The notes beneath the pieces are model-generated. The model worked only from the letters and a program-made list of their open reading frames with translations. It was not told the origin of the DNA and ran no database searches. Of a stretch of 64,000 bases of DNA, positions 19,457 to 28,914 are shown one piece after another. The stretch comes from Lachnospiraceae bacterium (lineage in GTDB: Bacteria > Bacillota > Clostridia > Lachnospirales > Lachnospiraceae). How positions within the stretch are numbered: the stretch's first letter is position 1; each line of letters opens with the position of its first letter. The DNA lies in NCBI GenBank assembly GCA_021771695.1, contig JAETON010000005.1:1-64000 (forward strand), given 5' to 3'. The translations under genes were made by a program, and so were the position numbers.

Positions 19457-19510
19457 ATGGAAGAAAACTTTTTTTACATTCTTCCTTTATTTCTTATGCA
19501 AATTGAATAA
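19457..19510 (+). CDS. Possible 17-residue leader ORF before glmS
   Basis: A small ORF (MEENFFYILPLFLMQIE) lies between the ribozyme and glmS. It has AGGAG 4 bases before its ATG. Its stop codon TAA (19508-19510) overlaps the start of the AAGGAG used by glmS, a layout that would allow coupled translation. It could also be chance; no homologue is known to me. Confidence 0.35.
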   Translation: MEENFFYILPLFLMQIE

Positions 19511-19523
19511 GGAGATTTTTATT

Positions 19524-21344
19524 ATGTGTGGAATTATTGGATTTACCGGCAGATTACAGGCGGCAGAGATTTTAGTTGGAGGTCTGGAACAGTTAGAATA
19601 CCGCGGATATGACAGCGCAGGAATTGCTGTCAACGAACAGAATCATACGAAAATCGTAAAAACAACCGGTAAAGTTTCACAGCTGCGCCAAAAAGTATCA
19701 GCAACTGAGGATATCGAAGGTACTTGCGGAATCGGCCATACCCGCTGGGCAACTCACGGTGGAGTTACTACAACCAATGCCCACCCTCATGTATCTGGAA
19801 ATGTTACATTAATCCATAATGGAATCATTGAAAATTATAAAGAATTAACTGCTTCTTTAAAAGAAAAAGGATATACTGCAGTTTCTGAAACAGACACAGA
19901 AGTTGCTGCAATGTTAATTGATTCTTTATATGACGGAGATCCATTGAAAGCATTAAAAGAAGCTGATAAGATTCTTGATGGTGCATATGGTTTCTGTGTA
20001 ATGTTCAAAGATCTTCCCGGTGAAATTTATTGTATGCGTAATGCAAGCCCTCTAGTAGCTTCTTACACAAAAGACGGAGCATTTATTGCTTCTGATATGG
20101 TTGCATTGTTAAAATATACAAAAGACTATTTTGTTGTACCGGAAGAACACATCGTAGTGATGAAAAAAGACGGAATCACATTATATACAATGGATCAAGA
20201 AGAAGCGGCTCCAAAAATGCTGCATGTTGACTGGGATACAACAGCTGCACAAAAAGGCGGGTACGACTACTTTATGCAGAAAGAAATTTACGACCAGCCG
20301 GAAGCACTTCACAACACCGTTATGCCTCGTCTGCATAATGGTCATGCAGATTTCACAGCAGACGGTATTTCTGACGATATTTTCAAAGGAATCAACCGTG
20401 TTATCGTAACAGCCTGCGGAACTGCAATGCATTCCGGATTAATCGGAAGACATTTGATTGAATCTATGCTTCGTATTCCCGTAACTGTAGAATTATCATC
20501 TGAATTCCGTTACATGAATCCAATCATGGATGAAAATACTTTAGTCATTGTCGTTACACAGTCCGGTGAAACCGCCGACTCTCTTGCAGCACTGCGTCTC
20601 GCAAATGAACGTGGAGCAAAAACAATTTCTATTGTAAACGTGAAAGGTTCCAGCATTGCCCGCGAAAGCGACTATGTACTTTACACCCATGCAGGACCTG
20701 AAATTGCCGTTGCAAGTACAAAAGCATTCTCTGTGCAATGTGCAGGTATGTATCTAATTGCATTAAAACTGGCTGAAATCAACAACATGATGACGGAAGA
20801 AGAAATGCAGGAATACTGCAAACACTTTGAAGAAGCCATCGCTACGGTGGAAGAAGTCTTAAAAATGGATGACTATATTAAATCCATTGCAGAAAAAATC
20901 AAAGACACTTTCTCTGCATTTTACCTTGGAAGAAGCCTGGACTTCGGTATTGCAAGTGAAGGTTCTTTAAAATTAAAAGAAATTTCTTATGTAAACTCCG
21001 AGGCATATAATGCCGGAGAATTAAAACATGGTACAATTTCTCTTGTAACAGACGGCGTGCCAATCATTGCCATTGCAACACAAGATCATGTTCTTTCCAA
21101 ACTGATGGCAAATGTCGAAGAAACGAAGGCACGTGGTGCCCATGTTATCATGGTAACTGACAAAGATATGTCCAAATACGAAGGCTTATATGACGATTTA
21201 ATTCAAGTACCGGAAGTTGAAGACAGATTCGGAACTTTCGGTGTCACCGTAGCACTACAGCTTCTGGCATATCATGTCACTGTATTCAGAGGATATGACG
21301 TAGACCAGCCAAGAAACTTAGCAAAATCCGTAACTGTAGAATAA
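19524..21344 (+). CDS. glmS: Glutamine-fructose-6-phosphate aminotransferase
   Basis: 606 residues. It makes glucosamine-6-phosphate from fructose-6-phosphate and glutamine, the first step to UDP-GlcNAc and the wall. The start is fixed at 19524 because the family needs Met-Cys-Gly: after Met removal, Cys1 is the glutaminase nucleophile (MCGIIGFTG). The glutaminase domain (1-240, with GHTRWATHGG) is followed by two SIS domains (about 285-430 and 455-595, with TQSGETADSLAALR) and the C-terminal QPRNLAKSVTVE signature. AAGGAG lies upstream. It is controlled by the ribozyme in its leader. Confidence 0.99.
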   Translation: MCGIIGFTGRLQAAEILVGGLEQLEYRGYDSAGIAVNEQNHTKIVKTTGKVSQLRQKVSATEDIEGTCGIGHTRWATHGGVTTTNAHPHVSGNVTLIHNGIIENYKELTASLKEKGYTAVSETDTEVAAMLIDSLYDGDPLKALKEADKILDGAYGFCVMFKDLPGEIYCMRNASPLVASYTKDGAFIASDMVALLKYTKDYFVVPEEHIVVMKKDGITLYTMDQEEAAPKMLHVDWDTTAAQKGGYDYFMQKEIYDQPEALHNTVMPRLHNGHADFTADGISDDIFKGINRVIVTACGTAMHSGLIGRHLIESMLRIPVTVELSSEFRYMNPIMDENTLVIVVTQSGETADSLAALRLANERGAKTISIVNVKGSSIARESDYVLYTHAGPEIAVASTKAFSVQCAGMYLIALKLAEINNMMTEEEMQEYCKHFEEAIATVEEVLKMDDYIKSIAEKIKDTFSAFYLGRSLDFGIASEGSLKLKEISYVNSEAYNAGELKHGTISLVTDGVPIIAIATQDHVLSKLMANVEETKARGAHVIMVTDKDMSKYEGLYDDLIQVPEVEDRFGTFGVTVALQLLAYHVTVFRGYDVDQPRNLAKSVTVE

Positions 21345-21371
21345 CTTCAAAAGAACCACCTTGGAAACATA

Positions 21372-21420
21372 AAGAGGGTATCGCAAAATTATCAGATTGA
21401 GCGATACCCTCTTATCTTTT
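21372..21420. terminator. Bidirectional terminator between glmS and hydrolase
   Basis: AAGAGGGTATCGC (21372-21384) and GCGATACCCTCTT (21401-21413) form a perfect 13-bp stem with a T-rich tail on the plus strand (TATCTTTT). The convergent gene ends at 21423, so it probably serves both sides. Confidence 0.85.
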
Positions 21421-21422
21421 CC

Positions 21423-22391
21423 TTATTTCAGATTGGTTTTAAAGAATTCTGTCATCTTATCAAATGGGATGATATCTGTTTTGTCATATAAATCTGTATG
21501 CACTGCATCTGGAATAATGAGAAGTTCTTTGTTGCTGCCTTTTAATTTTGCAAATGCATCTTTGCTGAAGTAACAAGAATGTGCTTTTTCTCCATGTATC
21601 ATTAAAACGGCACTTCTAATTTCATCGCTGTAACAAAGAATCGGCATATTCATGAAAGACAGAGAGGATGTAACATTCCATCCATTGTTTGAGTTTAAGG
21701 AACGTTTATGATAACCTCTGCTTGTTTTATAATAATCATAGTAATCCTTCACAAAAAACGGAGCATCTTCTGGAAGAGGATCGACTACACCGCCTGCACT
21801 TGCATAAGTTCCATTTTTATAGTCAATGGTTCTCTGTGCGTTCAATGCTTTTCGAGTTTCATAACGGGCATCTGCATCCATTGTATCAAAATAACCATTT
21901 GCATTTACACGACTCATATCGTACATTGTTGATGTGACAACCGCCTTAATGCGGGTATCCATAGCCGCCGCATTTAATGCCATGCCTCCCCAGCCGCAAA
22001 TACCAAGGATTCCGATTTTTTCTGGATCTACATTATCCTGTACAGAAAGAAAATCAACCGCTGCGCAAAAATCTTCTGTATTAATGTCTGGAGAAGCCAC
22101 ATACCTAGGTTCACCGCCGCTTTCTCCAGTATAAGAAGGATCAAAAGCGATGGTAAGAAATCCTCTTTCTGCCATAGTTTGTGCATATAATCCGGAAGAC
22201 TGCTCTTTCACAGCTCCAAAAGGACCGCTTACTGCAATTGCAGGCAATTTGCCTTTCGCATTTTTCGGCTCATAAAGATCCGCAGCTAATACGATACCAT
22301 ATCGATTATGAAAAGTAATCTTGCGATGATTTACTTTTGAACTTTTCTCAAATGTTTTATCCCATTCCTGTGTTAAATTTAATTCCTCCAT
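21423..22391 (-). CDS. Alpha/beta hydrolase with altered nucleophile elbow
   Basis: A 322-residue protein with an alpha/beta-hydrolase fold of the dienelactone-hydrolase/X-Pro-peptidase-like group. The oxyanion region (AIAVSGPFGAVKEQ), FDPSYTGESGG, and a late histidine (IPDAVHTDLYD, about residue 299) fit the fold. The nucleophile elbow reads LGICGWGGMAL, where close relatives have GICASGG, so tryptophan stands where serine is expected. It may use the nearby cysteine, or not be a classic esterase. The gene is divergent from a LysR gene, which probably controls it. No signal peptide. Confidence 0.75.
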   Translation of the reverse strand: MEELNLTQEWDKTFEKSSKVNHRKITFHNRYGIVLAADLYEPKNAKGKLPAIAVSGPFGAVKEQSSGLYAQTMAERGFLTIAFDPSYTGESGGEPRYVASPDINTEDFCAAVDFLSVQDNVDPEKIGILGICGWGGMALNAAAMDTRIKAVVTSTMYDMSRVNANGYFDTMDADARYETRKALNAQRTIDYKNGTYASAGGVVDPLPEDAPFFVKDYYDYYKTSRGYHKRSLNSNNGWNVTSSLSFMNMPILCYSDEIRSAVLMIHGEKAHSCYFSKDAFAKLKGSNKELLIIPDAVHTDLYDKTDIIPFDKMTEFFKTNLK

Positions 22392-22424
22392 ATGAACTCT
22401 ATCCTTTCTTCATTTTCTACATTT

Positions 22425-22454
22425 ATTTTAATCATTGAAATCAATTTATGCCAA
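22425..22454 (-). promoter_or_regulatory. Hydrolase promoter with LysR-type dyad
   Basis: On the minus strand, TTGGCA (22449-22454), 18 bases, then TAAAAT (22425-22430). Between the boxes lies the dyad ATTGAAATCAAT (22434-22445), a good candidate site for the divergently encoded LysR protein. On the plus strand, TGT-TATAAT (22501-22506) may serve lysR. Confidence 0.5.
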
Positions 22455-22542
22455 TGGTTATTTTTCATATCATGATATTCTTTTTTGGCATTTCATATGT
22501 TATAATGATTGATAACATATTTATTGGAAAGGAATGAGAATT

Positions 22543-23445
22543 ATGGAACTCAAAACATTACGTTATTTTCTTGCTGTTGCCAAAGAAGAAAATATGACTC
22601 ACGCAGCACAGCTTCTGCATGTAACTCAGCCAACGCTTTCCAAACAGTTAAAATCTCTTGAAAATGAATTAGGGAAAAAATTATTTATACGGCATAGTTT
22701 CAGCATCCAGCTGACCAACGAAGGTCTGCTGCTTCGCGAACGAGCCCAAGATCTGCTGGCTATCGCAGACAAAATCACCGATGAATTTCTTTCATTGGAT
22801 GACATTACCGGCGGAGACATTTATTTTGGACTAGCCGAATCCTATCAAATCCGCTTTTTAGCAAAAGCAATCCGAAAATTCAAAGAAACTTACCCAGACA
22901 TGCACTATCATATCACCAGCGGCGATACAGAACAGGTCACAGAAAAATTAGATCAGGGCATTTTAGATTTTGCAGTCATTGCAGAAACTCCTAACCTTAC
23001 AAAATATAATGCCATTGAACTGCCTGAAACGGATAAATGGGGCGTTGTCATGGCATCCGGCTGCCCTTTAGCAGACAAAAAAAGTATAAAACTAGAAGAT
23101 TTAATTGGATTGCCGCTTTTCTGCTCCGAACAATCATGGAAGGCAGACATTCCGAAATGGGCTGGAACCCGAATGGATGAATTAAAACTCGAAGGCTCTT
23201 TCCGTCTTTCTTACAATGGCGCAATTTTTGCCAAAGAAGGACTCGGCTATCTCTTGTCATTTGACAAACTAATCGGCACAAGTCCTGAAAGCGGTCTTGT
23301 TTTCCGTCCTTTATCTCCAACACTAGAAACAAAAATGTACATTATCTGGAAAAAACATCAAGTTTTTTCACCTATTGCAGAAAGATTTTTAAAAGAACTC
23401 CAAAAATCATGTCAATACATCGGAAATGATTTACTGTTTCAATAA
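22543..23445 (+). CDS. LysR family transcriptional regulator
   Basis: A 300-residue LysR-type regulator. The start at 22543 (MELKTLRYF) is chosen because AAAGGAATGAG lies upstream. The N-terminal winged HTH (about 1-60) has NMTHAAQLLHVTQPTLSKQLKSLE. The effector-binding domain of two periplasmic-binding-protein-like lobes spans about 90-295. It is transcribed away from the hydrolase gene and likely regulates it and itself. The effector is unknown. Confidence 0.92.
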   Translation: MELKTLRYFLAVAKEENMTHAAQLLHVTQPTLSKQLKSLENELGKKLFIRHSFSIQLTNEGLLLRERAQDLLAIADKITDEFLSLDDITGGDIYFGLAESYQIRFLAKAIRKFKETYPDMHYHITSGDTEQVTEKLDQGILDFAVIAETPNLTKYNAIELPETDKWGVVMASGCPLADKKSIKLEDLIGLPLFCSEQSWKADIPKWAGTRMDELKLEGSFRLSYNGAIFAKEGLGYLLSFDKLIGTSPESGLVFRPLSPTLETKMYIIWKKHQVFSPIAERFLKELQKSCQYIGNDLLFQ

Positions 23446-23549
23446 TATCATCTACGTGCAATACTTCGTCTTCTACTCCAACCATATTTGTTTCAAAAAT
23501 ATATCTCGTCTGATCATGAGACAATCTGCTTTCCTCTATATGAAAAGCA

Positions 23550-23580
23550 AGAGCAAAGCCTATGCGCACGACTTTGCTCT
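23550..23580. terminator. Terminator-like hairpin between lysR gene and PTS genes
   Basis: AGAGCAAAG (23550-23558) and CTTTGCTCT (23572-23580) form a 9-bp stem. On the minus strand it is followed by a partly T-rich tract (TGCTTTTC), so it may end the PTS transcript. On the plus strand it may end lysR. Confidence 0.55.
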
Positions 23581-23610
23581 TCATAACATATTCATCCTAC
23601 CATATGTTTT

Positions 23611-23916
23611 TTAAAATGCGGTCTTTATTTTTTTCATTAATGGTTCTGCTTTCTGCATTAAGTCAGAGGTAGACATCCGAACTACTTTTTTTCCTTTGAA
23701 TCTTTCTTCATTGCGGATTCCAACATCGTTGGATAAAATAACACATGCTGCTTCTGCAATTTCTTCTTTGGTTAATTCGTTTTCAATTCCGGCACCGCCC
23801 TGTGTTTCAATCTTAACTTCAATCCCAACTTTTTGGCCTGCAATCACCAATGCTTCCGCAGACATATATGTATGTGCAACCCCTGATGGACATGCTGTAA
23901 CTCCTACAACTTTCAT
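23611..23916 (-). CDS. PTS fructose-family EIIB
   Basis: A 101-residue free-standing EIIB of the fructose PTS family. The phosphocysteine lies in the loop VTACPSGVAHTYMSAEAL (Cys near residue 9), typical of the family. It carries phosphate from EIIA to the incoming sugar. It is the last gene of the unit, 10 bases after EIIC. Confidence 0.95.
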   Translation of the reverse strand: MKVVGVTACPSGVAHTYMSAEALVIAGQKVGIEVKIETQGGAGIENELTKEEIAEAACVILSNDVGIRNEERFKGKKVVRMSTSDLMQKAEPLMKKIKTAF

Positions 23917-23926
23917 ATTTTACCTC

Positions 23927-24985
23927 CTATAAATCTTCAAATGTAAATTCAATTTCTTCCAGATTTTCTTCCGCTTCAACTTTTTTTTCTACATAGTCTT
24001 TCCTTAAAATAGCCATAAGCACTGCTACGACTGCAGCCCCAATTAGAGCTCCGGCAAAATATCCAATTCGATTTTCTACGACTGGAAGAACAATCAAGCC
24101 GCCCCAAGGTGCATGATTCAGACATCCGAATAAAAAGCCTGATGTACATCCAACGGCAGACCCAATCACATAAGATGGAATCACTCGAATCGGATCTGCT
24201 GTTGCAAAAGGAATGGCTCCTTCTGTGATTCCCATGCAGCCCATTACAATTGCTGCCTTTCCAGAGTCTCTTTCTTCTGGTGAAAATTTCTTCTTAAATA
24301 AGATCGTTGCAAGCCCAATTCCTAATGGTGGAACTGCTCCTGCAATTCCCACACCTCCCATGAGATATGGAAGCGTATCTACCTGTGTCTGTGCAAATGT
24401 ATACGCAACTTTGTTGATTGGACCTCCCATGTCCACACCAACCATAGAACCAAGAAGCATTCCCAATGGTACTTTTGCAGCTCCAGATAAACTATTTAAT
24501 CCATTTGTCATAGCTGTCATAATGTTGGCAATCGGAACACCTAATACAAATACCATTAATCCTCCTGTAATCAATGTACCTCCTAATGGATATAAGAAAA
24601 TCGTAGCTAAGCTTCGATAAGCGACTGGAATTTTAATCTTTTTCAGCTGATGTACGGTATATCCTGCAATAAATCCAGCTAAAATTCCTCCCAAAAATCC
24701 AGCCCCAATTTCTTTTGCCAGATAAGCTCCAATAAATCCTGGTCCTAGTCCAGCTTTATCAGCCATACTAAATGCAATATAACCACCGAGTACTGGAATA
24801 AATAATGCTAGCCCTGCGGAACCAATTTGATTTAATTGTGCAAGCCAGCCTTCTGTTGGAACACTTGCTTCACCATTTAACATAATTGAGACAGAAAACA
24901 AAATTCCTCCGGCAACAACAAAAGGAATCATATAAGATGTCGCTGTCATCAAATGCTTCTGTAATTCTTTTGCAACATTTTTCAT
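23927..24985 (-). CDS. PTS fructose-family EIIC permease
   Basis: A 352-residue membrane permease of the fructose PTS family, with about 9-10 hydrophobic segments. Family motifs are GGYIAFSMADKAGLGPGFIGAYLA, MGGPINKVAYTFA, and GITEGAIPFATADP with its conserved glutamate. It transports and phosphorylates a sugar, normally at O-1 in this family. It starts 2 bases after the EIIA stop and is followed by EIIB. Substrate cannot be read from sequence. Confidence 0.95.
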   Translation of the reverse strand: MKNVAKELQKHLMTATSYMIPFVVAGGILFSVSIMLNGEASVPTEGWLAQLNQIGSAGLALFIPVLGGYIAFSMADKAGLGPGFIGAYLAKEIGAGFLGGILAGFIAGYTVHQLKKIKIPVAYRSLATIFLYPLGGTLITGGLMVFVLGVPIANIMTAMTNGLNSLSGAAKVPLGMLLGSMVGVDMGGPINKVAYTFAQTQVDTLPYLMGGVGIAGAVPPLGIGLATILFKKKFSPEERDSGKAAIVMGCMGITEGAIPFATADPIRVIPSYVIGSAVGCTSGFLFGCLNHAPWGGLIVLPVVENRIGYFAGALIGAAVVAVLMAILRKDYVEKKVEAEENLEEIEFTFEDL

Positions 24986-24987
24986 TT

Positions 24988-25440
24988 TTATACCTCCAGA
25001 TTTTCAATCAATGTATGATACAATTCTTCATGATTACAGTTTTTTAATTTTTCTCTAAAATCTTCATGCATTAACAGCCTTGAAAGTTTGGATAAAATTT
25101 GAAGATGAAGATTACTGTCATTTTTGTTTCGAACAGCAATCATAAGAATCATATCAACTTTATCCCCTGTTTCCTCATTCCACACTACTTCCTGTTCTAA
25201 CTTTGCAGTACAAATTCCTGCTTCTTTCACTGCATCACTTTTTCCATGAGGAATTCCAATACCAAAACCAATACAGGTCGAAAACAATTCTTCTCTCATA
25301 GCCACATCATGATAAAATAATTCTTTGTCTGTTAAATACCCTTCTCGATCAAATACATCCACCATCTTCTGCATAATTTCAGATTTTGTCATGTTTTCGG
25401 ATTCAAACAACATACACTCCTTTTTTAAGATTGGTAACAT
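24988..25440 (-). CDS. PTS fructose-family EIIA
   Basis: A 150-residue EIIA of the fructose/mannitol family. The phosphohistidine is in GFGIGIPHGKSDAV, near residue 67. It receives phosphate from HPr. The ATG at 25440 lies behind GGAGGTGGAG, and the gene overlaps the end of the regulator gene by 16 bases, indicating translational coupling. Confidence 0.95.
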   Translation of the reverse strand: MLPILKKECMLFESENMTKSEIMQKMVDVFDREGYLTDKELFYHDVAMREELFSTCIGFGIGIPHGKSDAVKEAGICTAKLEQEVVWNEETGDKVDMILMIAVRNKNDSNLHLQILSKLSRLLMHEDFREKLKNCNHEELYHTLIENLEV

Positions 25441-27458
25441 ATCTCCACCTCCTGCTCACATTTTTGGATAATTTTTGCTGCTTCCAATGAATTTGAACTT
25501 TCTTTCAATAAATCAATAAAATTTGTCATCCGAATCATCCTCATCAAACGAATCACCGCAGGAACATGTTCCTTTTTATCACGGCTGGCAAGACAAAATA
25601 TGATATTCACTTTTTTCTCGCCAAAGCACACTGGCTCTTTGCTTATCAACAGGCTCATTCCGCTTTCTTTGACTCCTGCTGCTTCATTTCCATGAAGAAG
25701 TACAAACTCCCCATCTATCACTGCATAAAAACCTTGTATTTTCATCCCCTGAATAATGCTTTCATAATAAGATTTCGTGATTTTTCCCTTTTCTTCCAAG
25801 ATTTCAGTACAATATTTTACAGCTGTTTTCCAGTCATCTACGCATTCTGCAAATTTTATTTCATCTTTCCCCATAAGGTCACTGATTGTATAATATTTTT
25901 TCGGCATTCTGACATCTCGGTATCCTAATTCACTTTTAATGATTCCCATCACTTTTTCCCGATCATTTTTATCCAAGAAATCCAATCGTTTCTCAATCGC
26001 AAAATAATTTGTTAAAACAGTTTTCCGATGTAATCCAATTTTCTCTAATTTTTCATGATCTTCTTTTTCAAAGATAACATTCACCTGTGCCATCTTTTTA
26101 TGAACTGGAAGTTCTATTTTTACTGTTGAAACCACTGCATCAATCTCATCCCATTCCTGATACCCTTTTACCTGATATGCAGATATACACTTTTTTACAT
26201 GAACCTGATATTCGTTCAGCAATGCATCTTTTACCAAAACAGTCGTTCCATATCCAAAACCACAAATCAATAATACATTCATATATTTGCTTCGCTGCAT
26301 CCTTCTTAAACTTCCCAAAAAATACATCGCAAGATATACAATCTCATTTTTTGTCAGACAATACAGTACTTCATCCTTCTGAACCAGTTCTTTTAAATCC
26401 TGAAAAACATAGAAATATTCGGAAGGTATCAACGACTCTGCTTCTTCATTTAACTGCATATTTCCTTTTACACGTTCAATCATAGGTCCAATATGATTAA
26501 GCAATCCTTTCATAAGAATTCCATCTCCAAAAAAATCCACATGAAGAAGTTCCTCCATTTTTTTAATTAAATTCATCGTAATATTTTCAATGCTAATTAA
26601 ATCCATATTGGAATCCAGATGAACATATCGACTGGTGTATTTTGAAAATCCAGATAAAATTCCTCTTTCCTTTTTCTTCAGTACACGCCCAATGCATGTT
26701 TCATATTGCTCAATTCTATTATCAATTTCGCCTTCTTCATCCCAGTAATCCAAAGGAAGTTCCATATTATTTTTCATATACCATGTAAACGTCAACACAT
26801 TTGATACATACCATTGATATGACTCATCACTGAATACCCATTCCATTTTTTCTATAATGTCATTTACCCACTCCAGAACATCATCTATATGGATAGGAAG
26901 AAATATTTCTCTGATAAGTTTTGCTGTACGTCTTTCATAAGTACTATATATTTTTTTCTTATACAACAACCAAATATATCGTTTTAGTTCCCTACTTCTA
27001 ATCTGATACGTCAGCTCTGATTCTCCTTTTAATTGAAATCTTTTATTATATTCAAGTGTCAGTTGATAGTTCTTTAATTCATTTTGTACAGTTTCAATAT
27101 CATTTTGTATAGAACGTCTGGATACCTGCAGAGATTCGCTTAATGCTCTAATATTTAAACTCCCTGTATCAAATAAAATCTGCATACGGATGAATGCAAG
27201 TCTTTCCTCAGGCGAAAACACAAAATCATCATCGGCAATCATTTCAGAAAAATCCAGCTCATCTGGAACAAAAAGTATCCCTTTCGAATGTTTCTCAATC
27301 AATGGCAGCTTTTTTAATGACAATTCATTATTAATACATTCCACATCATATCGAACAATTCGTTCTTTCAAATTCAGTGCTTCAGAAATCTCTTTATAAC
27401 TTGAGATTTTTTCCTGTTCTAAATATCTGGCGATCTTAAGCATTCTTCCTTTCATCAT
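25425..27458 (-). CDS. PRD-containing transcriptional activator (MtlR/ManR type)
   Basis: A 677-residue multidomain regulator. Order: two N-terminal HTH domains (about 5-60 and 85-135), two PRD modules (about 175-280 and 290-390) that are phosphorylated by HPr and EII proteins, an EIIB-like domain with its cysteine in LLICGFGYGTT (about residue 396), and a C-terminal EIIA(Fru)-like domain with a histidine in VLLHGNEAAG. Such proteins activate PTS operons when substrate flow drains phosphate from EIIB. It sits inside the operon it probably controls; candidate sites are the two 38-bp elements at 28871 and 29884. AGGAGGTAGAAA precedes ATG-ATG. Confidence 0.92.
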   Translation of the reverse strand: MMKGRMLKIARYLEQEKISSYKEISEALNLKERIVRYDVECINNELSLKKLPLIEKHSKGILFVPDELDFSEMIADDDFVFSPEERLAFIRMQILFDTGSLNIRALSESLQVSRRSIQNDIETVQNELKNYQLTLEYNKRFQLKGESELTYQIRSRELKRYIWLLYKKKIYSTYERRTAKLIREIFLPIHIDDVLEWVNDIIEKMEWVFSDESYQWYVSNVLTFTWYMKNNMELPLDYWDEEGEIDNRIEQYETCIGRVLKKKERGILSGFSKYTSRYVHLDSNMDLISIENITMNLIKKMEELLHVDFFGDGILMKGLLNHIGPMIERVKGNMQLNEEAESLIPSEYFYVFQDLKELVQKDEVLYCLTKNEIVYLAMYFLGSLRRMQRSKYMNVLLICGFGYGTTVLVKDALLNEYQVHVKKCISAYQVKGYQEWDEIDAVVSTVKIELPVHKKMAQVNVIFEKEDHEKLEKIGLHRKTVLTNYFAIEKRLDFLDKNDREKVMGIIKSELGYRDVRMPKKYYTISDLMGKDEIKFAECVDDWKTAVKYCTEILEEKGKITKSYYESIIQGMKIQGFYAVIDGEFVLLHGNEAAGVKESGMSLLISKEPVCFGEKKVNIIFCLASRDKKEHVPAVIRLMRMIRMTNFIDLLKESSNSLEAAKIIQKCEQEVEICYQS

Positions 27459-27497
27459 TTTCTACCTCCTACAGGCATCCCTGATTGTTCATTTATT

Positions 27498-28760
27498 TTA
27501 CATAGATTGTTCAATTTTTGTCGTAAGACCTTCCAGATTAAAGCATCTTACATGTTTCTCCATTTCTTCTTTTAATTTTTCAATAACGAAACGTTTTCCA
27601 TCAATTTCTAATATGTCCATATTTGCATAAAGCTGATTAATCTCCTTTTCTACTTCTGGATTAGAGAATGTATAGTGTCCGCACAGTTCTGTAATTTGAA
27701 GTTTTGTTGCATCATCTAATACTTCCAGATTAGACATATCCACCTCATCTGTCAGCCATTTTTTCCATTTCATAGAATATACAGAAGCATTTGTAATAGC
27801 TTCTCTTAAATTTGATGGCTCTGTAATGACTCCTAGTTCTGCAAACTTATCTTCTACATCCAACAATTCCAGCAGCGCCATTGTTTCAATGGTACCAAAC
27901 GCAGGTGCTACATTCATTGCTGTAATTTCTAATGGAAGATGTGCTAATAATTTTGCTTCACTTAAGTAATCTCCATTATGTTCCTTCAATCCAACTCCGT
28001 ATTTTTTTGCAACACTGCTTAACATTCTAGAATTTTCATAGTTAAAATGCCCTACATTTTTTGTTAATCGTGTTAAAGTTCCTGTTTGTCCAACAATGAA
28101 AATCGGCATTGGCAAATCATGTTCTTCTGTATACTCTTTAATCCGCTTAATAAAACTTTCATAAGTATCCAGAGACGTCAAACCACCACTTGTTTCTTCT
28201 GTTCCAACTTCATAAGCAATTTCTTTCTCGATTCCATATTTTTTGCGAACCTGTTCACAATACTCAATCAATTCAATGGTTCTGTTAAATACAACATCAA
28301 TGTCTACTACTTTGCACATGACTTCTGGATCTTTTGTTGGATCAATATGTAATAAGTCAAAACCATTTAAAATATCAGCCTTATAAGATTCTTTTGCAAT
28401 TTTCATAGCCTCTTCTTCTGGGAGCTGATCTGCTCTTTCTTTATCTCTCTGCCACGGTCCCCCATGATCTCTGCACAGATAATATACATTATCATAATTA
28501 ATTTCTTCGCAAATCTCTTTAATTTTATCATGGAATACTTTCTGATCACTGTTAAAAACATATCCTCCGCCAAGTTCATATGAATCTACCTGATTTCGAC
28601 TGGCAATATACATTAATGGAAAATCTTTTTCCTTTGAAATTTCCAAAGATGCTCTTAAAAAATTTTCTGACATTGGTCCTATTCCAAGAAGCGTATGTTT
28701 TTCTTTTTCAGAGTTGATAACATATTCTACTGCTTTTCTAATGTTAACTTCTTTTCTCAT
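27498..28760 (-). CDS. GatZ/KbaZ-like protein (class II tagatose-bisphosphate aldolase family)
   Basis: About 420 residues. The start at 28760 (MRKEVNIRKAV) is chosen because AAGGAGTTAAGATTT precedes it; an earlier in-frame codon lacks a site. It resembles the GatZ/KbaZ family, the so-called non-catalytic subunit of tagatose-1,6-bisphosphate aldolase, with a TIM-barrel pattern and conserved spots such as CRDHGGPWQRD (about 120), LLHIDPTKDPE, YEVGTEETSGGL and GLKEHNGDYL. There is no GatY partner in this operon. Relatives of this family have also been described as epimerases, so a catalytic role on a hexulose phosphate is possible. It follows the PfkB gene and precedes the regulator. Confidence 0.8.
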   Translation of the reverse strand: MRKEVNIRKAVEYVINSEKEKHTLLGIGPMSENFLRASLEISKEKDFPLMYIASRNQVDSYELGGGYVFNSDQKVFHDKIKEICEEINYDNVYYLCRDHGGPWQRDKERADQLPEEEAMKIAKESYKADILNGFDLLHIDPTKDPEVMCKVVDIDVVFNRTIELIEYCEQVRKKYGIEKEIAYEVGTEETSGGLTSLDTYESFIKRIKEYTEEHDLPMPIFIVGQTGTLTRLTKNVGHFNYENSRMLSSVAKKYGVGLKEHNGDYLSEAKLLAHLPLEITAMNVAPAFGTIETMALLELLDVEDKFAELGVITEPSNLREAITNASVYSMKWKKWLTDEVDMSNLEVLDDATKLQITELCGHYTFSNPEVEKEINQLYANMDILEIDGKRFVIEKLKEEMEKHVRCFNLEGLTTKIEQSM

Positions 28761-28845
28761 AAATCTTAACTCCTTTTTAACTCCTCTTAGATTTGACCGG
28801 TCATTCATCTAAAAATTAATTTGTTTGTATCTCTTTGATGATTTT

Positions 28846-28874
28846 ATTATATTTCATCTTCCCTATTCCCATAA
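28846..28874 (-). promoter_or_regulatory. Promoter of GatZ-like gene, weak -35
   Basis: On the minus strand, TATAAT (28846-28851); 17 bases upstream the -35 position reads TTATGG and overlaps the end of the 38-bp element at 28871-28908. A good -10 with a poor -35 is what is expected for an activator-dependent promoter. Confidence 0.55.
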
Positions 28875-28908
28875 GATAAAAGAAAGGAAAGTTTTTTTTC
28901 CAAAAGTT
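28871..28908 (-). promoter_or_regulatory. 38-bp element, copy 1 (putative activator site)
   Basis: Aligned without gaps, this copy is identical at 32 of 38 positions to 29884-29921. It starts ATAAGATAAA on the plus strand and contains a T-run near the end. Each copy lies 19 bases from its -10 box. Confidence 0.65.
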
Positions 28909-28914
28909 GCACTT

